NCBI GenBank assembly: GCA_964585635.1
Contig: CAZPEV010000016.1
Location: forward strand, 1-31,121
Length of the DNA stretch: 31,121 nucleotides
Direction of reading: 5' to 3'
From: CAZPEV01 sp964585635
Lineage (GTDB): Bacteria; Zixibacteria; MSB-5A5; GN15; JAAZOE01
Translations under genes and position numbers: made by a program
The notes under the pieces: generated by a model
Database searches by the model: none
Seen by the model: only the letters and a program-made list of their open reading frames with translations
What the model was told of the DNA's origin: nothing
Shown here: positions 1 through 8,916 of the stretch, piece by piece
Layout: each line of letters opens with the position of its first letter
Numbering within the stretch: position 1 is the first letter of the stretch

Positions 1-1
1 C

Positions 2-2344
2 ACCTGCGATCTGCACTGCCGGGAACACCCCGCGGTCGGCAGCCGCCTCGATTATCTGGCCGAACTGACTTCGGGATACCGCGCCGGCGGCATTCAGACT
101 GTCATCACCTGCGACAACGCCGGGCAGGCGGCGCGGTTAGGCGAAATTCTTATCGGCCGCGGCATCGATGTCCCGGTCGAAGTCTTTCATATCCATTCCG
201 GTTTCGTGTCGGAGGAGTTCAAGATCGCGCTGTTGACCGATCATCAGATATTCTCCCGCCGTTTCCGTCGCATCAAACGGCGCCGCTACAAAGAGGGCGT
301 GGCGCTGACCTCGTACACCAATCTCAACCCAGCGGATTTCGTCGTCCACGCCGACTATGGCTTGGGACGGTGTCTCAAATTGGAGACGATTACCGTCGAC
401 GGCCGGCCGCGCGATTGCCTCCTATTGGCTTATCAGAACGGCGACCGGCTATTTGTCCCGATCGAGGAATTCAACCGCGTCTCCAAGTATGCCGGCAAGG
501 AGGCGACGCCGAAGCTCACCAGTCTCGGCTCGCCGGCCTGGCTCAAGCTGAAATCCAAGACCAAGAAGGCGCTGGCCGACATGGCGGCCGAGTTGATCCG
601 GTTGTACGCCGAGCGGAAAACGCGCCCCGGATTCCAGTTCGCGTCCGATACCGTCTGGCAGCGGCAGTTGGAAGCTTCTTTCCCGTACGAGGAAACACCC
701 GACCAATTCAAGGCGATCGCGGATGTCAAGGGGGACATGGAAAGCCCCAATCCGGGCGATCGACTGGTCTGCGGCGACGTTGGGTACGGCAAGACCGAAG
801 TGGCCGTACGGGCTGCCTTCAAGGCAGTCGAGAACGGCAAGCAGGTGGCGGTGCTCGTGCCGACCACCATTTTGGCGCAGCAGCATTACGGCACCTTCTC
901 ATCACGACTGAAGGAATTCCCGATGAAGGTCGCGATGCTGTCGCGATTCAAGACCCGCGTCGAGCAAAAGGAGATCATCGACCAGGTGGCGGCGGGCAAG
1001 ATCGACATCGTCATCGGCACCCATCGCCTCTTGTCCAAGGACGTCCACTTCGCCGACCTGGGACTTCTCGTGGTCGATGAAGAGCAGCGGTTCGGCGTGC
1101 GCCACAAGGAGAAGTTGCGCCAGATCAGGACCACCGTTGACACCATCACGCTGACCGCTACGCCGATCCCGCGCACGCTGCAACTGTCGCTCATGGGCGC
1201 CCGGGACATGACCCTGATCGCCACCTCCCCGCGCGACCGCTTGCCGATTCATACCGAAATCGTCGAGTTCAGCCCCGAGATCATCGCCGAGGCGATTCTG
1301 CGCGAGATTGACCGCGGCGGCCAGGTCTTCTTCGTCCACAACCGGGTCCAGAGCATCGATGCCATGTATCGTTATCTCAAGAAGCTCCTGCCGCAGGTCG
1401 AGTTCGGCATCGCCCACGGACAAATGCACGAAAAGGAGCTTGAGGGGGTGATGCTCGCTTTCCTGGCGGAACGGTATCAGGTCTTGATCAGCACCGCCAT
1501 CATTGAGTCGGGCCTGGATATCCCGTCGGTCAATACCATGATCGTGAACCGGGCCGATCGCTTCGGCCTGGCGCAATTGTACCAACTGCGCGGCCGGGTG
1601 GGACGGTCGACGCGACGGGCCTACGCCTACCTGATGACCCCCCCGTATCGTCTGATGACCGAGGACGCCCGCAAGCGGCTTCGCGCTATCGAGGCGCACA
1701 GCGACCTCGGCTCCGGCTTCGCGCTGGCGATGCGTGACCTGGAGATTCGCGGCGCCGGCAATGTGCTCGGCGCCAAGCAATCGGGATTTATCGAAGAGAT
1801 CGGCTTTGACCTCTATACCAAACTGCTGGAAGAGGCGGTGGCCAAGCTGAAAGGCGAAAAGATCCATCGCCTGCCCGATACCAAACTGGAGGGGCCGCTG
1901 GAACTGCATCTGCCGGACGAGTACGTAAATATCAACCAGCAGAAGGTTGATATTTATCGCCGGCTGGCCGATTGCCGTGTCCTCGATGATATCGAGACGC
2001 TGCGGGAGGAGGTCACCGACCGCTTCGGCCGTATGCCGGTCCCGGCGATACAGCTCTTCGACGCAGCCGGGCTGCGAATGGTCGCGGCCATGACCGGCGC
2101 CGACAAAGTCAAGGCGGGACGGCTGCGGATATCGGTGGAGTACCCCGCATCGGTGCCCTTTACCCGCTCCGATATCGAGGCGATCCGGGGGGCGATTGAC
2201 GCTCCGGTGGAGTTCTCGCTGAGCGGAGGGTTTCGCTTCACGGTTGATCTTTCAGCGGTGCGGGCTATCGATCGCCTGGCCTATATGCGCAAGGCCTTGG
2301 GCCAGGTATCATCGACTCTTTCCAGTAGCCGGGTACCGGCCTAA
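2..2344 (+). CDS. mfd: Transcription-repair coupling factor Mfd, 5'-truncated by window edge
   Basis: The frame is open from base 2, so the first part of the gene lies outside the window; 780 codons are visible of a protein usually near 1,150. Mfd removes RNA polymerase stalled at DNA lesions and recruits UvrA for nucleotide excision repair. The visible part starts in the UvrB-like module, then a CarD-like RNA-polymerase-interaction domain (about nt 315-560, with DFVVHADYGLGRC), then the superfamily-2 translocase: Walker A GDVGYGKTE (from nt 773), DEEQ box (nt 1076-1087), TATPIPRTL, and motif VI RGRVGRS. The C-terminal TRCF domain follows, ending with TAA at 2342-2344. No frame disruption is seen. 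The next gene, a histidine kinase, starts 157 nt downstream. Identification is secure; only the start is missing. Confidence 0.97.
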   Translation, partial: TCDLHCREHPAVGSRLDYLAELTSGYRAGGIQTVITCDNAGQAARLGEILIGRGIDVPVEVFHIHSGFVSEEFKIALLTDHQIFSRRFRRIKRRRYKEGVALTSYTNLNPADFVVHADYGLGRCLKLETITVDGRPRDCLLLAYQNGDRLFVPIEEFNRVSKYAGKEATPKLTSLGSPAWLKLKSKTKKALADMAAELIRLYAERKTRPGFQFASDTVWQRQLEASFPYEETPDQFKAIADVKGDMESPNPGDRLVCGDVGYGKTEVAVRAAFKAVENGKQVAVLVPTTILAQQHYGTFSSRLKEFPMKVAMLSRFKTRVEQKEIIDQVAAGKIDIVIGTHRLLSKDVHFADLGLLVVDEEQRFGVRHKEKLRQIRTTVDTITLTATPIPRTLQLSLMGARDMTLIATSPRDRLPIHTEIVEFSPEIIAEAILREIDRGGQVFFVHNRVQSIDAMYRYLKKLLPQVEFGIAHGQMHEKELEGVMLAFLAERYQVLISTAIIESGLDIPSVNTMIVNRADRFGLAQLYQLRGRVGRSTRRAYAYLMTPPYRLMTEDARKRLRAIEAHSDLGSGFALAMRDLEIRGAGNVLGAKQSGFIEEIGFDLYTKLLEEAVAKLKGEKIHRLPDTKLEGPLELHLPDEYVNINQQKVDIYRRLADCRVLDDIETLREEVTDRFGRMPVPAIQLFDAAGLRMVAAMTGADKVKAGRLRISVEYPASVPFTRSDIEAIRGAIDAPVEFSLSGGFRFTVDLSAVRAIDRLAYMRKALGQVSSTLSSSRVPA

Positions 2345-2501
2345 ACCGCTTTAACGGGCGACAATATCTCGGCGGCGACCGCGGCCTTAATCATCGTCAA
2401 ACCAGGTTGCAGAAGATCGGGCCGGGTGTTATCTTGACGTTCAGGGATGGCCGCACTGGCCGCTCGCGCGGTTTGGCCGGCGGTCGCTCCCATGGCGGCG
2501 G

Positions 2502-3695
2502 ATGATGACTGACGAGATACTCCACAAACTCACCGAGCGCATTAAAGAATTAACGGCTCTGCATATGACCGCCCGCATCCTTCAGGATGAAACCAAGTCG
2601 GCGTCCGAAATGATGGCGGACGTGGTCGCATTACTGCCTCCGGCTTGGCAGTATCCCGAGATCACGACGGCACGCATCCGTTTTCAAGAGCTCGAAAGCG
2701 TCAGTCAGGGGTTTGCGGAGAGTGAGTGGAAGCAGAGCGCGATATTCACCACCCGCCGCGGGGAGACAGGCAGTATTGAGGTTTACTATCGGGAGTCGCG
2801 CCCCACGGCGGATGAGGGTCCGTTCCTCAAGGAAGAACGGGACCTGATTGAGTCTTTGGCGGAAATGCTGCGCTCCTATTTTCAGCATTTGCTGGCGGAC
2901 GACGCCCTCCGCAGGGCCCATGACGACCTGGAGCGCCTGGTGGCCGACCGCACGGCGGAGTTGCGGAGGATAAACGCGGCTCTCGAAGATCAGATCGCCG
3001 CCTACCGCATGGCGGAGCGGAAAATCGACGCCTACCAGATGCAGTTGCGGCAGCTGGCGTCGGAGCTCTCTTTGGCGGAGGCCCGGGAGCGCAAGGCCAT
3101 CGCCGAGGATCTGCACGATCATATTGGTCAGGCGCTGGCTCTCATCAAAATGAGCCTTTCCCAATTTCGTGGCAACGCCATCTTCTGCGGATTTGAGGAC
3201 AAGATCGATGATCTCATCGTTCTTCTCGATCAGACCATCCGCTACACGCGCAATTTGACCTTCGAAATCAGTCCGCCGGCGCTGTACGAACTGGGGCTGG
3301 AAGCCGCCGTGGAAAGCCTCGTGGAGCGATTTCGCAAGGAGCATGGAATCGCGATACAGATCGAATCCGGCGGTGATGTCGGTCGGCCGGCCGATGATGT
3401 GGGCGTAATTCTGTACAAATCCGTTCAAGAACTCTTGACCAACGTTATCAAGCATGCCCACGCCAATCGCGTTGCGGTGCGTATCGGGCGTGATGGAGAC
3501 CGAATTCGGGTGGAAGTGGAAGACGATGGCTGTGGATTTGACCCGGTCGTGCTCGATTCCCCTTTCGGACGGACTGACCGTTTCGGTCTCTTCAACATCA
3601 GGGAACGGCTATACTTCCTGGGCGGGGTCATGGAGGTGCGCACGTCCCCGGGAGAAGGGACCGTTGTCATCCTGACGACGTCGTTCCAGCCATAA
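2502..3695 (+). CDS. Soluble sensor histidine kinase, NarL/UhpB class (HisKA_3), with GAF-like N-domain
   Basis: Predicted kinase of a two-component system; its partner is the overlapping-SD response regulator downstream. Domain order: residues ~10-130 form a GAF-like sensor domain (PPAWQYPE near 46-53, VYYRES near 94-99, DEGPFLKEER near 104-113); ~135-200 is a coiled coil; HisKA_3 carries the phosphoacceptor His205 in EDLHDHIGQ; the HATPase_c domain has an N box (ELLTNVIKHA, Asn314) and a G box (DDGCGF at 341-346). No membrane segment or signal peptide is visible, so it should sense a cytoplasmic cue. The start is ambiguous between ATG 2502 and ATG 2505, and the upstream SD is weak. The N-domain is clearly homologous to the N-terminus of the ATP-grasp protein at 22687-25179. 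The ligand is unknown. Confidence 0.93.
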   Translation: MMTDEILHKLTERIKELTALHMTARILQDETKSASEMMADVVALLPPAWQYPEITTARIRFQELESVSQGFAESEWKQSAIFTTRRGETGSIEVYYRESRPTADEGPFLKEERDLIESLAEMLRSYFQHLLADDALRRAHDDLERLVADRTAELRRINAALEDQIAAYRMAERKIDAYQMQLRQLASELSLAEARERKAIAEDLHDHIGQALALIKMSLSQFRGNAIFCGFEDKIDDLIVLLDQTIRYTRNLTFEISPPALYELGLEAAVESLVERFRKEHGIAIQIESGGDVGRPADDVGVILYKSVQELLTNVIKHAHANRVAVRIGRDGDRIRVEVEDDGCGFDPVVLDSPFGRTDRFGLFNIRERLYFLGGVMEVRTSPGEGTVVILTTSFQP

Positions 3696-3700
3696 GGAGG
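3694..3700 (+). promoter_or_regulatory. Strong Shine-Dalgarno overlapping the kinase stop codon
   Basis: AAGGAGG begins inside the TAA stop of the histidine kinase (3693-3695) and ends 3 nt before the ATG of the response regulator (3704). The arrangement implies a bicistronic kinase-regulator message with coupled translation. Confidence 0.8.
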
Positions 3701-3703
3701 CCC

Positions 3704-4354
3704 ATGAATATCAGGATACTCATCGCCGATGACCATCGCCTGTTCCGGGACGGCCTGCGCACGCTGCTGGAGACACAGGCCGGAATCAGCGTCGTCGGTG
3801 AAACGGATGACGGCCTGGGAACGGTTGCCGCCGTCGATGAGTTGCGGCCGGATATCGTCCTCATGGACATTTCCATGCCCGGTCTGAACGGCGTCGAGGC
3901 GGCCCGCAAGATTCTGTCGCGCAACGGCGCCGTGCGAATCATTATGCTTTCGATGCACTCCGATCAGCGGTTCGTGATCGAATCGCTCAAGGGCGGGGCG
4001 ATGGGATATCTTTTGAAGGATTGCGCCTTCGACGAACTGCTGGCGGCGATTCGATCGGTGTACGGAAACCAAGTCTATCTTTCGCGCAGCATCAATGAAT
4101 GCGTGATTAAGGAATACATCACCGCAACCAAGACCCTGCCGGGCTCAGCCTTTTCGATTCTGAGCGCCCGGGAACGCGAGGTGCTGCAGCTTTTGGCCGA
4201 GGGAAAAACCACCAAGGAAACGGCCGCTCAGCTTCATGTCAGCATCAAGACCATCGAAACTCACCGCAAGCAGATCATGGATAAATTGAATATTCGCAGC
4301 GTGGCAGAGCTTACCAAGTACGCCGTCAGACAGGGATTGACCCCGCTCGAATGA
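3704..4354 (+). CDS. NarL/FixJ-family response regulator
   Basis: DNA-binding response regulator, 216 aa. The receiver domain (1-~120) has the acidic pair D9/D10, the phosphoacceptor D55 in IVLMDISMPG, the switch Ser83 and the conserved Lys105. A LuxR-type helix-turn-helix spans ~150-210 (LSAREREVLQLLAEGKTTKE, then the recognition-helix region around IKTIETHRKQ). It should be phosphorylated by the upstream kinase. The gene ends in TGA that forms the left edge of a perfect GGGGG/CCCCC hairpin. It lies 207 nt upstream of the ammonium transporter on the same strand, making amt a reasonable but unproven target. Confidence 0.95.
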   Translation: MNIRILIADDHRLFRDGLRTLLETQAGISVVGETDDGLGTVAAVDELRPDIVLMDISMPGLNGVEAARKILSRNGAVRIIMLSMHSDQRFVIESLKGGAMGYLLKDCAFDELLAAIRSVYGNQVYLSRSINECVIKEYITATKTLPGSAFSILSAREREVLQLLAEGKTTKETAAQLHVSIKTIETHRKQIMDKLNIRSVAELTKYAVRQGLTPLE

Positions 4355-4372
4355 TGGGGGGTCATCCCCCAT
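4354..4372 (+). terminator. Perfect inverted repeat after the response regulator (hairpin or operator)
   Basis: ATGGGGG (4354-4360), loop GTCAT, CCCCCAT (4366-4372) form a perfect 7-bp stem starting in the stop codon. No U tract follows, so intrinsic termination is uncertain. The half-site CCCCCAT recurs at 4396-4402 and 4408-4414, which would also fit an operator array in the amt leader. Confidence 0.4.
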
Positions 4373-4546
4373 AGGCGGCAATCCTTCGCGACCGGCCCCC
4401 ATGGATTCCCCCATGCTCCTCCCTGGGCGCACCCCGAGAGACTAATGCATTTGGCATGGCAATATCAGGGATTCCCCTATTTCCATAACCTCCGGAACGG
4501 CTTACCCTTTTCATGGATGATTGTCCCGTGAACCTTGGGTTCTCCG

Positions 4547-4554
4547 AGAAGGAG
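4547..4554 (+). promoter_or_regulatory. Shine-Dalgarno that fixes the amt start
   Basis: GAAGGAGG lies 7 nt before ATG 4562, which opens the Amt frame. A second ATG at 4558 is out of frame and a longer TTG start at 4535 would place the SD inside the coding region, so 4562 is preferred. Confidence 0.75.
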
Positions 4555-4561
4555 GATATGC

Positions 4562-5827
4562 ATGTTTGATACTGGTAACACCGGATTTATGCTTGTCGCT
4601 ACCAGCCTGGTGATGTTGATGACGCCGGGGCTGGCGTTTTTCTATGGCGGATTGGTGGGCCGTAAAAACGTTCTTACCATCATGATTCAAAGCTTCGTGT
4701 CCATGGGGGTGACAACCATCATCTGGTGGGCGTACGGGTACTCCCTCTGTTTCAGCGGGGGCCAAGGCGGCATTATCGGCAATTTCGATAAGGCCTTCAT
4801 GATCGGCGTCACCTTGTTTACGCCTTCTCCATACGGGTCGGGAAACATCCCCGAATTCGTGTTCATGGCCTATCAAATGATGTTTGCCATCATTACCCCG
4901 GCCTTGATTACCGGCGCCTTTTCCAACCGCGTGCGCTTCGGGCCCTACCTGATGTTTTTGGTCGCGTGGCTGACGTTTGTGTATTTCCCCTTTGTCCATA
5001 TGGTGTGGGGGAACGGCCTGCTGGCAAAGCTGGGCGTGCTTGATTTTGCCGGCGGCATCGTGGTACACAATATCGCCGGAATGGCGGCCCTGGCGTCGGT
5101 GCTTTATGTGGGGCGACGACGGGTCGGCGACAGCGTTCCCCACAGCATCCCCCTGGTGGCGCTGGGAACCGGCCTTCTGTGGTTTGGCTGGTATGGCTTC
5201 AACGCCGGCAGCGAGTTGAGAGTGGATGCGGTCACCGGAGTGGCATTCCTCAATACCGACATCGCCGCTTCTTTTGCCGGACCCGTCTGGATGCTGCTCG
5301 CCTGGATTTTTGAACGGAAGCCGAAATTTCTCGGCCTCTTGACCGGCGCCGTGGCCGGTTTGGCCACGATTACGCCGTGCGCCGGATATGTGACTCCCAC
5401 CAGTGCCGCCGCCATCGGCACGCTGGCCGGTATCGTCTGCTACTTTGCGGTCAGCCTCAAGAATCGCTTGCGATGGGATGATGCTCTTGACGTTTGGGGG
5501 GTCCACGGCGTCGGCGGCGCTCTGGGTATCATCCTGCTCGGTATCCTGGCCAGTAAGGCGGTCAATCCGGCCGGAGCCGACGGCCTCCTGAGCGGCAACA
5601 CCAGTTTCTTCCTGATCCAGGTGTTAACCGTAATTGCCTCGTCGGTATATGCCTTTGCCTTTACCTATGTCATGCTGGTGGTGATCAACAAAGTCACTCG
5701 CGTGAAGACGACGGCTGGTGAAGAAGAACGGGGTCTTGACGCCTCGCTGCACGGCGAGACGGCTTACCACCAGATAAAACCGTCGCTTAAATTCATGCCG
5801 CCCGCGTGTAGAAGCGGAAAATATTGA
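4562..5827 (+). CDS. amt: Ammonium transporter, Amt/MEP/Rh family
   Basis: Inner-membrane ammonium channel, 421 aa, with about 11 hydrophobic segments. Family hallmarks are all visible: TPGLAFFYGGLVGRKNVL in the first helices, the first pore His in GGIVVHNIAG, the second pore His in DVWGVHGVGG, and the regulatory C-tail GLDASLHGETAY that contacts P-II proteins in characterised homologues. The start at ATG 4562 has an excellent SD. No glnK/P-II gene accompanies it here; instead a two-component system lies directly upstream. A strong hairpin follows the stop. Identification is secure. Its regulation by the neighbouring kinase/regulator is inference. Confidence 0.97.
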   Translation: MFDTGNTGFMLVATSLVMLMTPGLAFFYGGLVGRKNVLTIMIQSFVSMGVTTIIWWAYGYSLCFSGGQGGIIGNFDKAFMIGVTLFTPSPYGSGNIPEFVFMAYQMMFAIITPALITGAFSNRVRFGPYLMFLVAWLTFVYFPFVHMVWGNGLLAKLGVLDFAGGIVVHNIAGMAALASVLYVGRRRVGDSVPHSIPLVALGTGLLWFGWYGFNAGSELRVDAVTGVAFLNTDIAASFAGPVWMLLAWIFERKPKFLGLLTGAVAGLATITPCAGYVTPTSAAAIGTLAGIVCYFAVSLKNRLRWDDALDVWGVHGVGGALGIILLGILASKAVNPAGADGLLSGNTSFFLIQVLTVIASSVYAFAFTYVMLVVINKVTRVKTTAGEEERGLDASLHGETAYHQIKPSLKFMPPACRSGKY

Positions 5828-5832
5828 CCCCG

Positions 5833-5857
5833 GAGCCGCCCGTTTCTCGGGCGGCTC
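5833..5857 (+). terminator. Strong hairpin after amt, no U tract
   Basis: GAGCCGCCC (5833-5841) and GGGCGGCTC (5849-5857) form a perfect 9-bp GC-rich stem, extendable by one pair, with a short TTTCT loop, 5 nt after the amt stop. No run of T follows, so it may act as a weak or Rho-assisted terminator or as a 3' stabiliser between amt and the next gene. Confidence 0.5.
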
Positions 5858-5919
5858 GCGGCGACGCTGATGCTCATATCCGGTCCGTGCGGCGCCAAAG
5901 GTTAATGGGAGGTTGCGCG

Positions 5920-6674
5920 ATGAAAAAGAGAATGGCAGGACTATTGCTGGCAAAGGGCGCCATCATCTGCGGTTTGATCGGTTCCGCCCAAGCGACCAGC
6001 TCCACGCATATTTGGGCGCCGTCCACCGACGTGCAAGCCTTCAGACTTTGGCATATCACCTGCGACTTGTACGTCCCCGTCACGTTCGCCCCCGACGGGA
6101 GCCGCCTGCCTACGATTACCAACGTGGGGCTGACCGTGGGAATCCTGCCATTCAAGAAACTGAATGCCGAGGTTGGCTTTGATCACAAGTCTGGACTTGG
6201 CCACGCGGACAACTATCCCCTTTACGGCAATTTCAAGCTCGGCGTCCCCGAAAATGTTTTTGGTCCTATTTCCCCTTCATTGGCCGTCGGCATCTTTGAC
6301 GTCGGGACAAAAACGGATTGGACCGACTTCAACGTCATGTACGGAAAAATCGCGAGGACAATTACGATCGACAAAGCCTCTCTGGGCCGGGTATCGGCGG
6401 GGTATTTTATCGGAAACAAGAAGCTCCTGATCGATGACAAGGGGGACGAGGACAACCATGGACTTATGGTCGCCTGGGAGCGGACCATGACCGAATTATC
6501 CGATAAATTGTGGCTTTGCCTCGAATACATGGGGACGAAAGCGCCTATGGATCATTCAATCTCGGCGCCTCATGGAAGTTTGCACCGAAGGCGGCCCTTT
6601 TGGGCGGCTACGAAATATTTAATAACAGCGCTTTCGTAAACACGGCCACGCTGCAGGTGGATATAGACATGTGA
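5920..6674 (+). CDS. Exported barrel-like protein of unknown function, with an apparent 1-base frameshift
   Basis: Start ATG 5920 has SD GGGAGG 7 nt upstream. The first ~25 residues (MKKRMAGLLL then small residues to SAQA) are a Sec signal peptide. The rest alternates polar and hydrophobic residues with many Gly and aromatic residues, as in small outer-membrane beta-barrels. In the starting frame the ORF ends at 6639 with an unconvincing tail (HGSLHRRRPFW). Shifting frame at about 6538-6543 (ACGAAAGCG) gives a natural barrel ending, AYGSFNLGASWKF through FVNTATLQVDIDM, with stop TGA at 6672-6674. One missing A in the AAA run would restore a 251-aa protein. It lies just downstream of amt; a link to ammonium handling is only suggested by position. 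The family was not recognised. Confidence 0.7.
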
Positions 6675-6682
6675 CTACGCCT

Positions 6683-6711
6683 ATCGGTCACCGCGAGGAA
6701 TCAGGACCGAT
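6683..6711. terminator. Inverted repeat between convergent genes
   Basis: ATCGGTC (6683-6689) and GACCGAT (6705-6711) form a 7-bp stem with a 15-nt loop between the end of the barrel protein gene (+) and the end of the membrane protein gene (-). It could act as a bidirectional terminator, but the loop is long and there is no U tract on either side. Confidence 0.25.
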
Positions 6712-6747
6712 GCAACTCCATCGCGTTCGTCCATGGTGATGGGTCGA

Positions 6748-8916
6748 TCATGTCTGTCGATGCGTCTGAACGCGGTCGGTTAAAATCGCGCCGGCAAGGG
6801 TCAATGCGACCAGCGCGACCAAAGACCACAAGAGCCAGATCAGCCCGATCAGCGGCAGAAGCAGCGTCGTCGTCATAAGCGCCCCCGCCGCCGAGCCGAG
6901 CAGCTCCCATCCATACCCCGTGCCGCGCCTGGCCGCCGCATCGTCGATGAACAAACTCCGGGGATAGTACCGCCGCGTGGCGCCGACAAACAGCGTCCCG
7001 GTCGCCAAGGCCGAGACAAAAAGAAACAGCAGATAATAGGGAAGCATCAGCCCGACCGGGACCGAACCGAACGTCGTGATAAACACCAGCAGGGTGGTCA
7101 AAAACAGCCCGAGGGCCGGGTATTCCATCGGCCGGTCGCCGACCCGGTGCGCCGAATATGTTCCGACGGCCAGTCCCAGCATAAACGCCCCGATCAGAAC
7201 CGCCATCTCGGAATAGAGCGCCCCGGCCGTGCACTGATAAATGTAAAATGATATCAGCTCCAGCGACAGCGACACCAGCCCGGCCACAAAATAGCAGAAC
7301 ATGGCCAGCCGGCTTCGGCGCCCGGGGCCGCTTAGGCACCACAGGAAGAGGACGGCGATTACCACGGGAACACCAATCATCCAGCGTGGGTGACCGAGCA
7401 TGATACTCAGCACCTTCCGGTCCAATGATGCCGCCGGTGATCGATACAATGCCTGATAATGGGGCAGAAGCGGATGCTCCAGGCGATTGATCGTGAACGA
7501 TTCATTGACCGCCATCCGCAACCGCTCGATTTTCATCTCCTCCAGGCGGTCAGCCAGATAGTCCGGGTGGATAAACTCCGCCGCCAGCGGCAGCCGGCCG
7601 ATACGCGCCACGAGCGAATCATACGGTAGCTCCAGATTTCGCTCCGGTGATGCCATTATGAGCGTCGACGTCCCGGGCCATATGGTCATCTGGGGAAACA
7701 TCCGGGCGATGGTCTGATATATCACCGACAGAACGCGGCTCTTCTCCGGCGTCAGATACCGGTCGGTGTCATAATGAGTGGGGACAAGCAGTATCCCGTC
7801 GGCTCGCAACCACCGCCGCAGCGCGGACAAAAACCTCTGCGTTACATATCGGCTGACATGATAGCTGTCTGGATCGCCGATGTTCAGGACGATAATATCA
7901 TAGATCGGCAGAGCCGTCGGGCGCGACAGATATCGCACCGGATCGTCGGCGATTCGCCTGACCGCCGTCGAGCGCGGCAAAATCCGATCGATGATGCCGT
8001 TCATCTCCCCCCGCTGATCAAGGGCGTCGATGGAAATGCCCGGCAGGCTGTCGGCCATCTGGGCCACGCCGAATTCGGCCCGGCCGACATAAAGAATTCG
8101 CCTCGCATCAGGCTGATACAGGAGGGGCGGAAGGAGAAGATTTTCGGTGGTTTCGCGGTCGGGCCAGACCGCCTCAATCGCGTTGTCGGTCACCATCGTG
8201 ATACTGCTGTCGCGGGCCAGGATAATCTGATGCCCATAATGGGTATCAAATGACTCGACTACGGTGTACGGCCTGAACTTGACCGCATCCAGGTATCGGT
8301 CAAGCGACGGCGCCGATAATGCGACCGTCACCGCGGCCGTTAACGTCACCGCCAGGGCACCGATCAATCGACGGCGGTCAAATGATATCAGGGCTAGGCT
8401 AATGACAACGACACTCATAAGGACAGCCAACGTCAGCGTGGAGAAGAATCTCCCGGCCAGCACCGTGATCAGCAAGCCACCGACAAACGATCCCAATCCC
8501 TCCCAGAGGTAAACCATGACGATGGTGTCACCGGCATTGTCCCCGGGCGCCGCGATTGATGTGAACAACCATCCGGAGAGCAGCCCGGCCGGGCTCATCG
8601 CCATAATCGACAACAGCGCCGCCGGCGTGAAGGGAATGATCTCACCGACGACCCTGGTAGCCGCAAGCGGGGAAAGCCGCACCAGGATAATCATAAGCGG
8701 CATCAGCAGCGCGGCGGTGCAGAATAACAACTGAGGGGATATGCGCCTGGAGAATCGTCCAGCCGCCAGAGCGCCGACAGCCACCGCCAGGAGCCAGCCG
8801 AATAACGCCGTGCCGATGAACAGTTCGTCGCCGTTGAGGGAGGAAACTATTTCCCGCAGAAGCAATACCTGGCCGCAGATCGAGAAAAGCCCCAGGACAA
8901 ATCCCTGCCGCCGCAT
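6748..8916 (-). CDS. Polytopic membrane protein with an internal spermidine-synthase-like domain
   Basis: 722 aa. About seven hydrophobic helices (roughly residues 4-205) begin with GQVLLLREIVSSLNGDELFIG, typical of membrane-fused spermidine-synthase-like proteins. A soluble domain of ~280 residues follows, then about seven more helices. The soluble domain resembles the SpeE Rossmann fold but is degenerate: the cofactor glycine motif is replaced by ILYVGRAEFGVA, and the usual acidic catalytic segment reads IIVLNIGDPDSY. Classical polyamine synthesis is therefore doubtful. The ATG (8914-8916) immediately follows the TAA of the radical SAM gene (8917-8919), giving a TAAATG junction and implying translational coupling to the AmmeMemoRadiSam genes. 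Substrate unknown. Confidence 0.85.
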   Translation of the reverse strand: MRRQGFVLGLFSICGQVLLLREIVSSLNGDELFIGTALFGWLLAVAVGALAAGRFSRRISPQLLFCTAALLMPLMIILVRLSPLAATRVVGEIIPFTPAALLSIMAMSPAGLLSGWLFTSIAAPGDNAGDTIVMVYLWEGLGSFVGGLLITVLAGRFFSTLTLAVLMSVVVISLALISFDRRRLIGALAVTLTAAVTVALSAPSLDRYLDAVKFRPYTVVESFDTHYGHQIILARDSSITMVTDNAIEAVWPDRETTENLLLPPLLYQPDARRILYVGRAEFGVAQMADSLPGISIDALDQRGEMNGIIDRILPRSTAVRRIADDPVRYLSRPTALPIYDIIVLNIGDPDSYHVSRYVTQRFLSALRRWLRADGILLVPTHYDTDRYLTPEKSRVLSVIYQTIARMFPQMTIWPGTSTLIMASPERNLELPYDSLVARIGRLPLAAEFIHPDYLADRLEEMKIERLRMAVNESFTINRLEHPLLPHYQALYRSPAASLDRKVLSIMLGHPRWMIGVPVVIAVLFLWCLSGPGRRSRLAMFCYFVAGLVSLSLELISFYIYQCTAGALYSEMAVLIGAFMLGLAVGTYSAHRVGDRPMEYPALGLFLTTLLVFITTFGSVPVGLMLPYYLLFLFVSALATGTLFVGATRRYYPRSLFIDDAAARRGTGYGWELLGSAAGALMTTTLLLPLIGLIWLLWSLVALVALTLAGAILTDRVQTHRQT

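Noticed and set aside
902..1909. 335-codon open frame opposite mfd
   Set aside because: It lies antisense to well-conserved Mfd motifs and has no recognisable domain; a GC-rich shadow frame.
4445..4475. TGGCAT-like sequence upstream of amt as a sigma-54 promoter
   Set aside because: A -24-like TGGCA is present, but no GC-containing -12 element occurs at the required spacing.
4511..5506. 331-codon His/Gly/Lys-rich frame opposite amt
   Set aside because: Composition is the mirror of hydrophobic Amt codons; the Amt protein is unambiguous on the plus strand.
6535..6545. Programmed -1 frameshift in the barrel protein gene
   Set aside because: ACGAAAGCG is not a slippery heptamer and no stimulatory hairpin or upstream SD is evident; a missing A is simpler.
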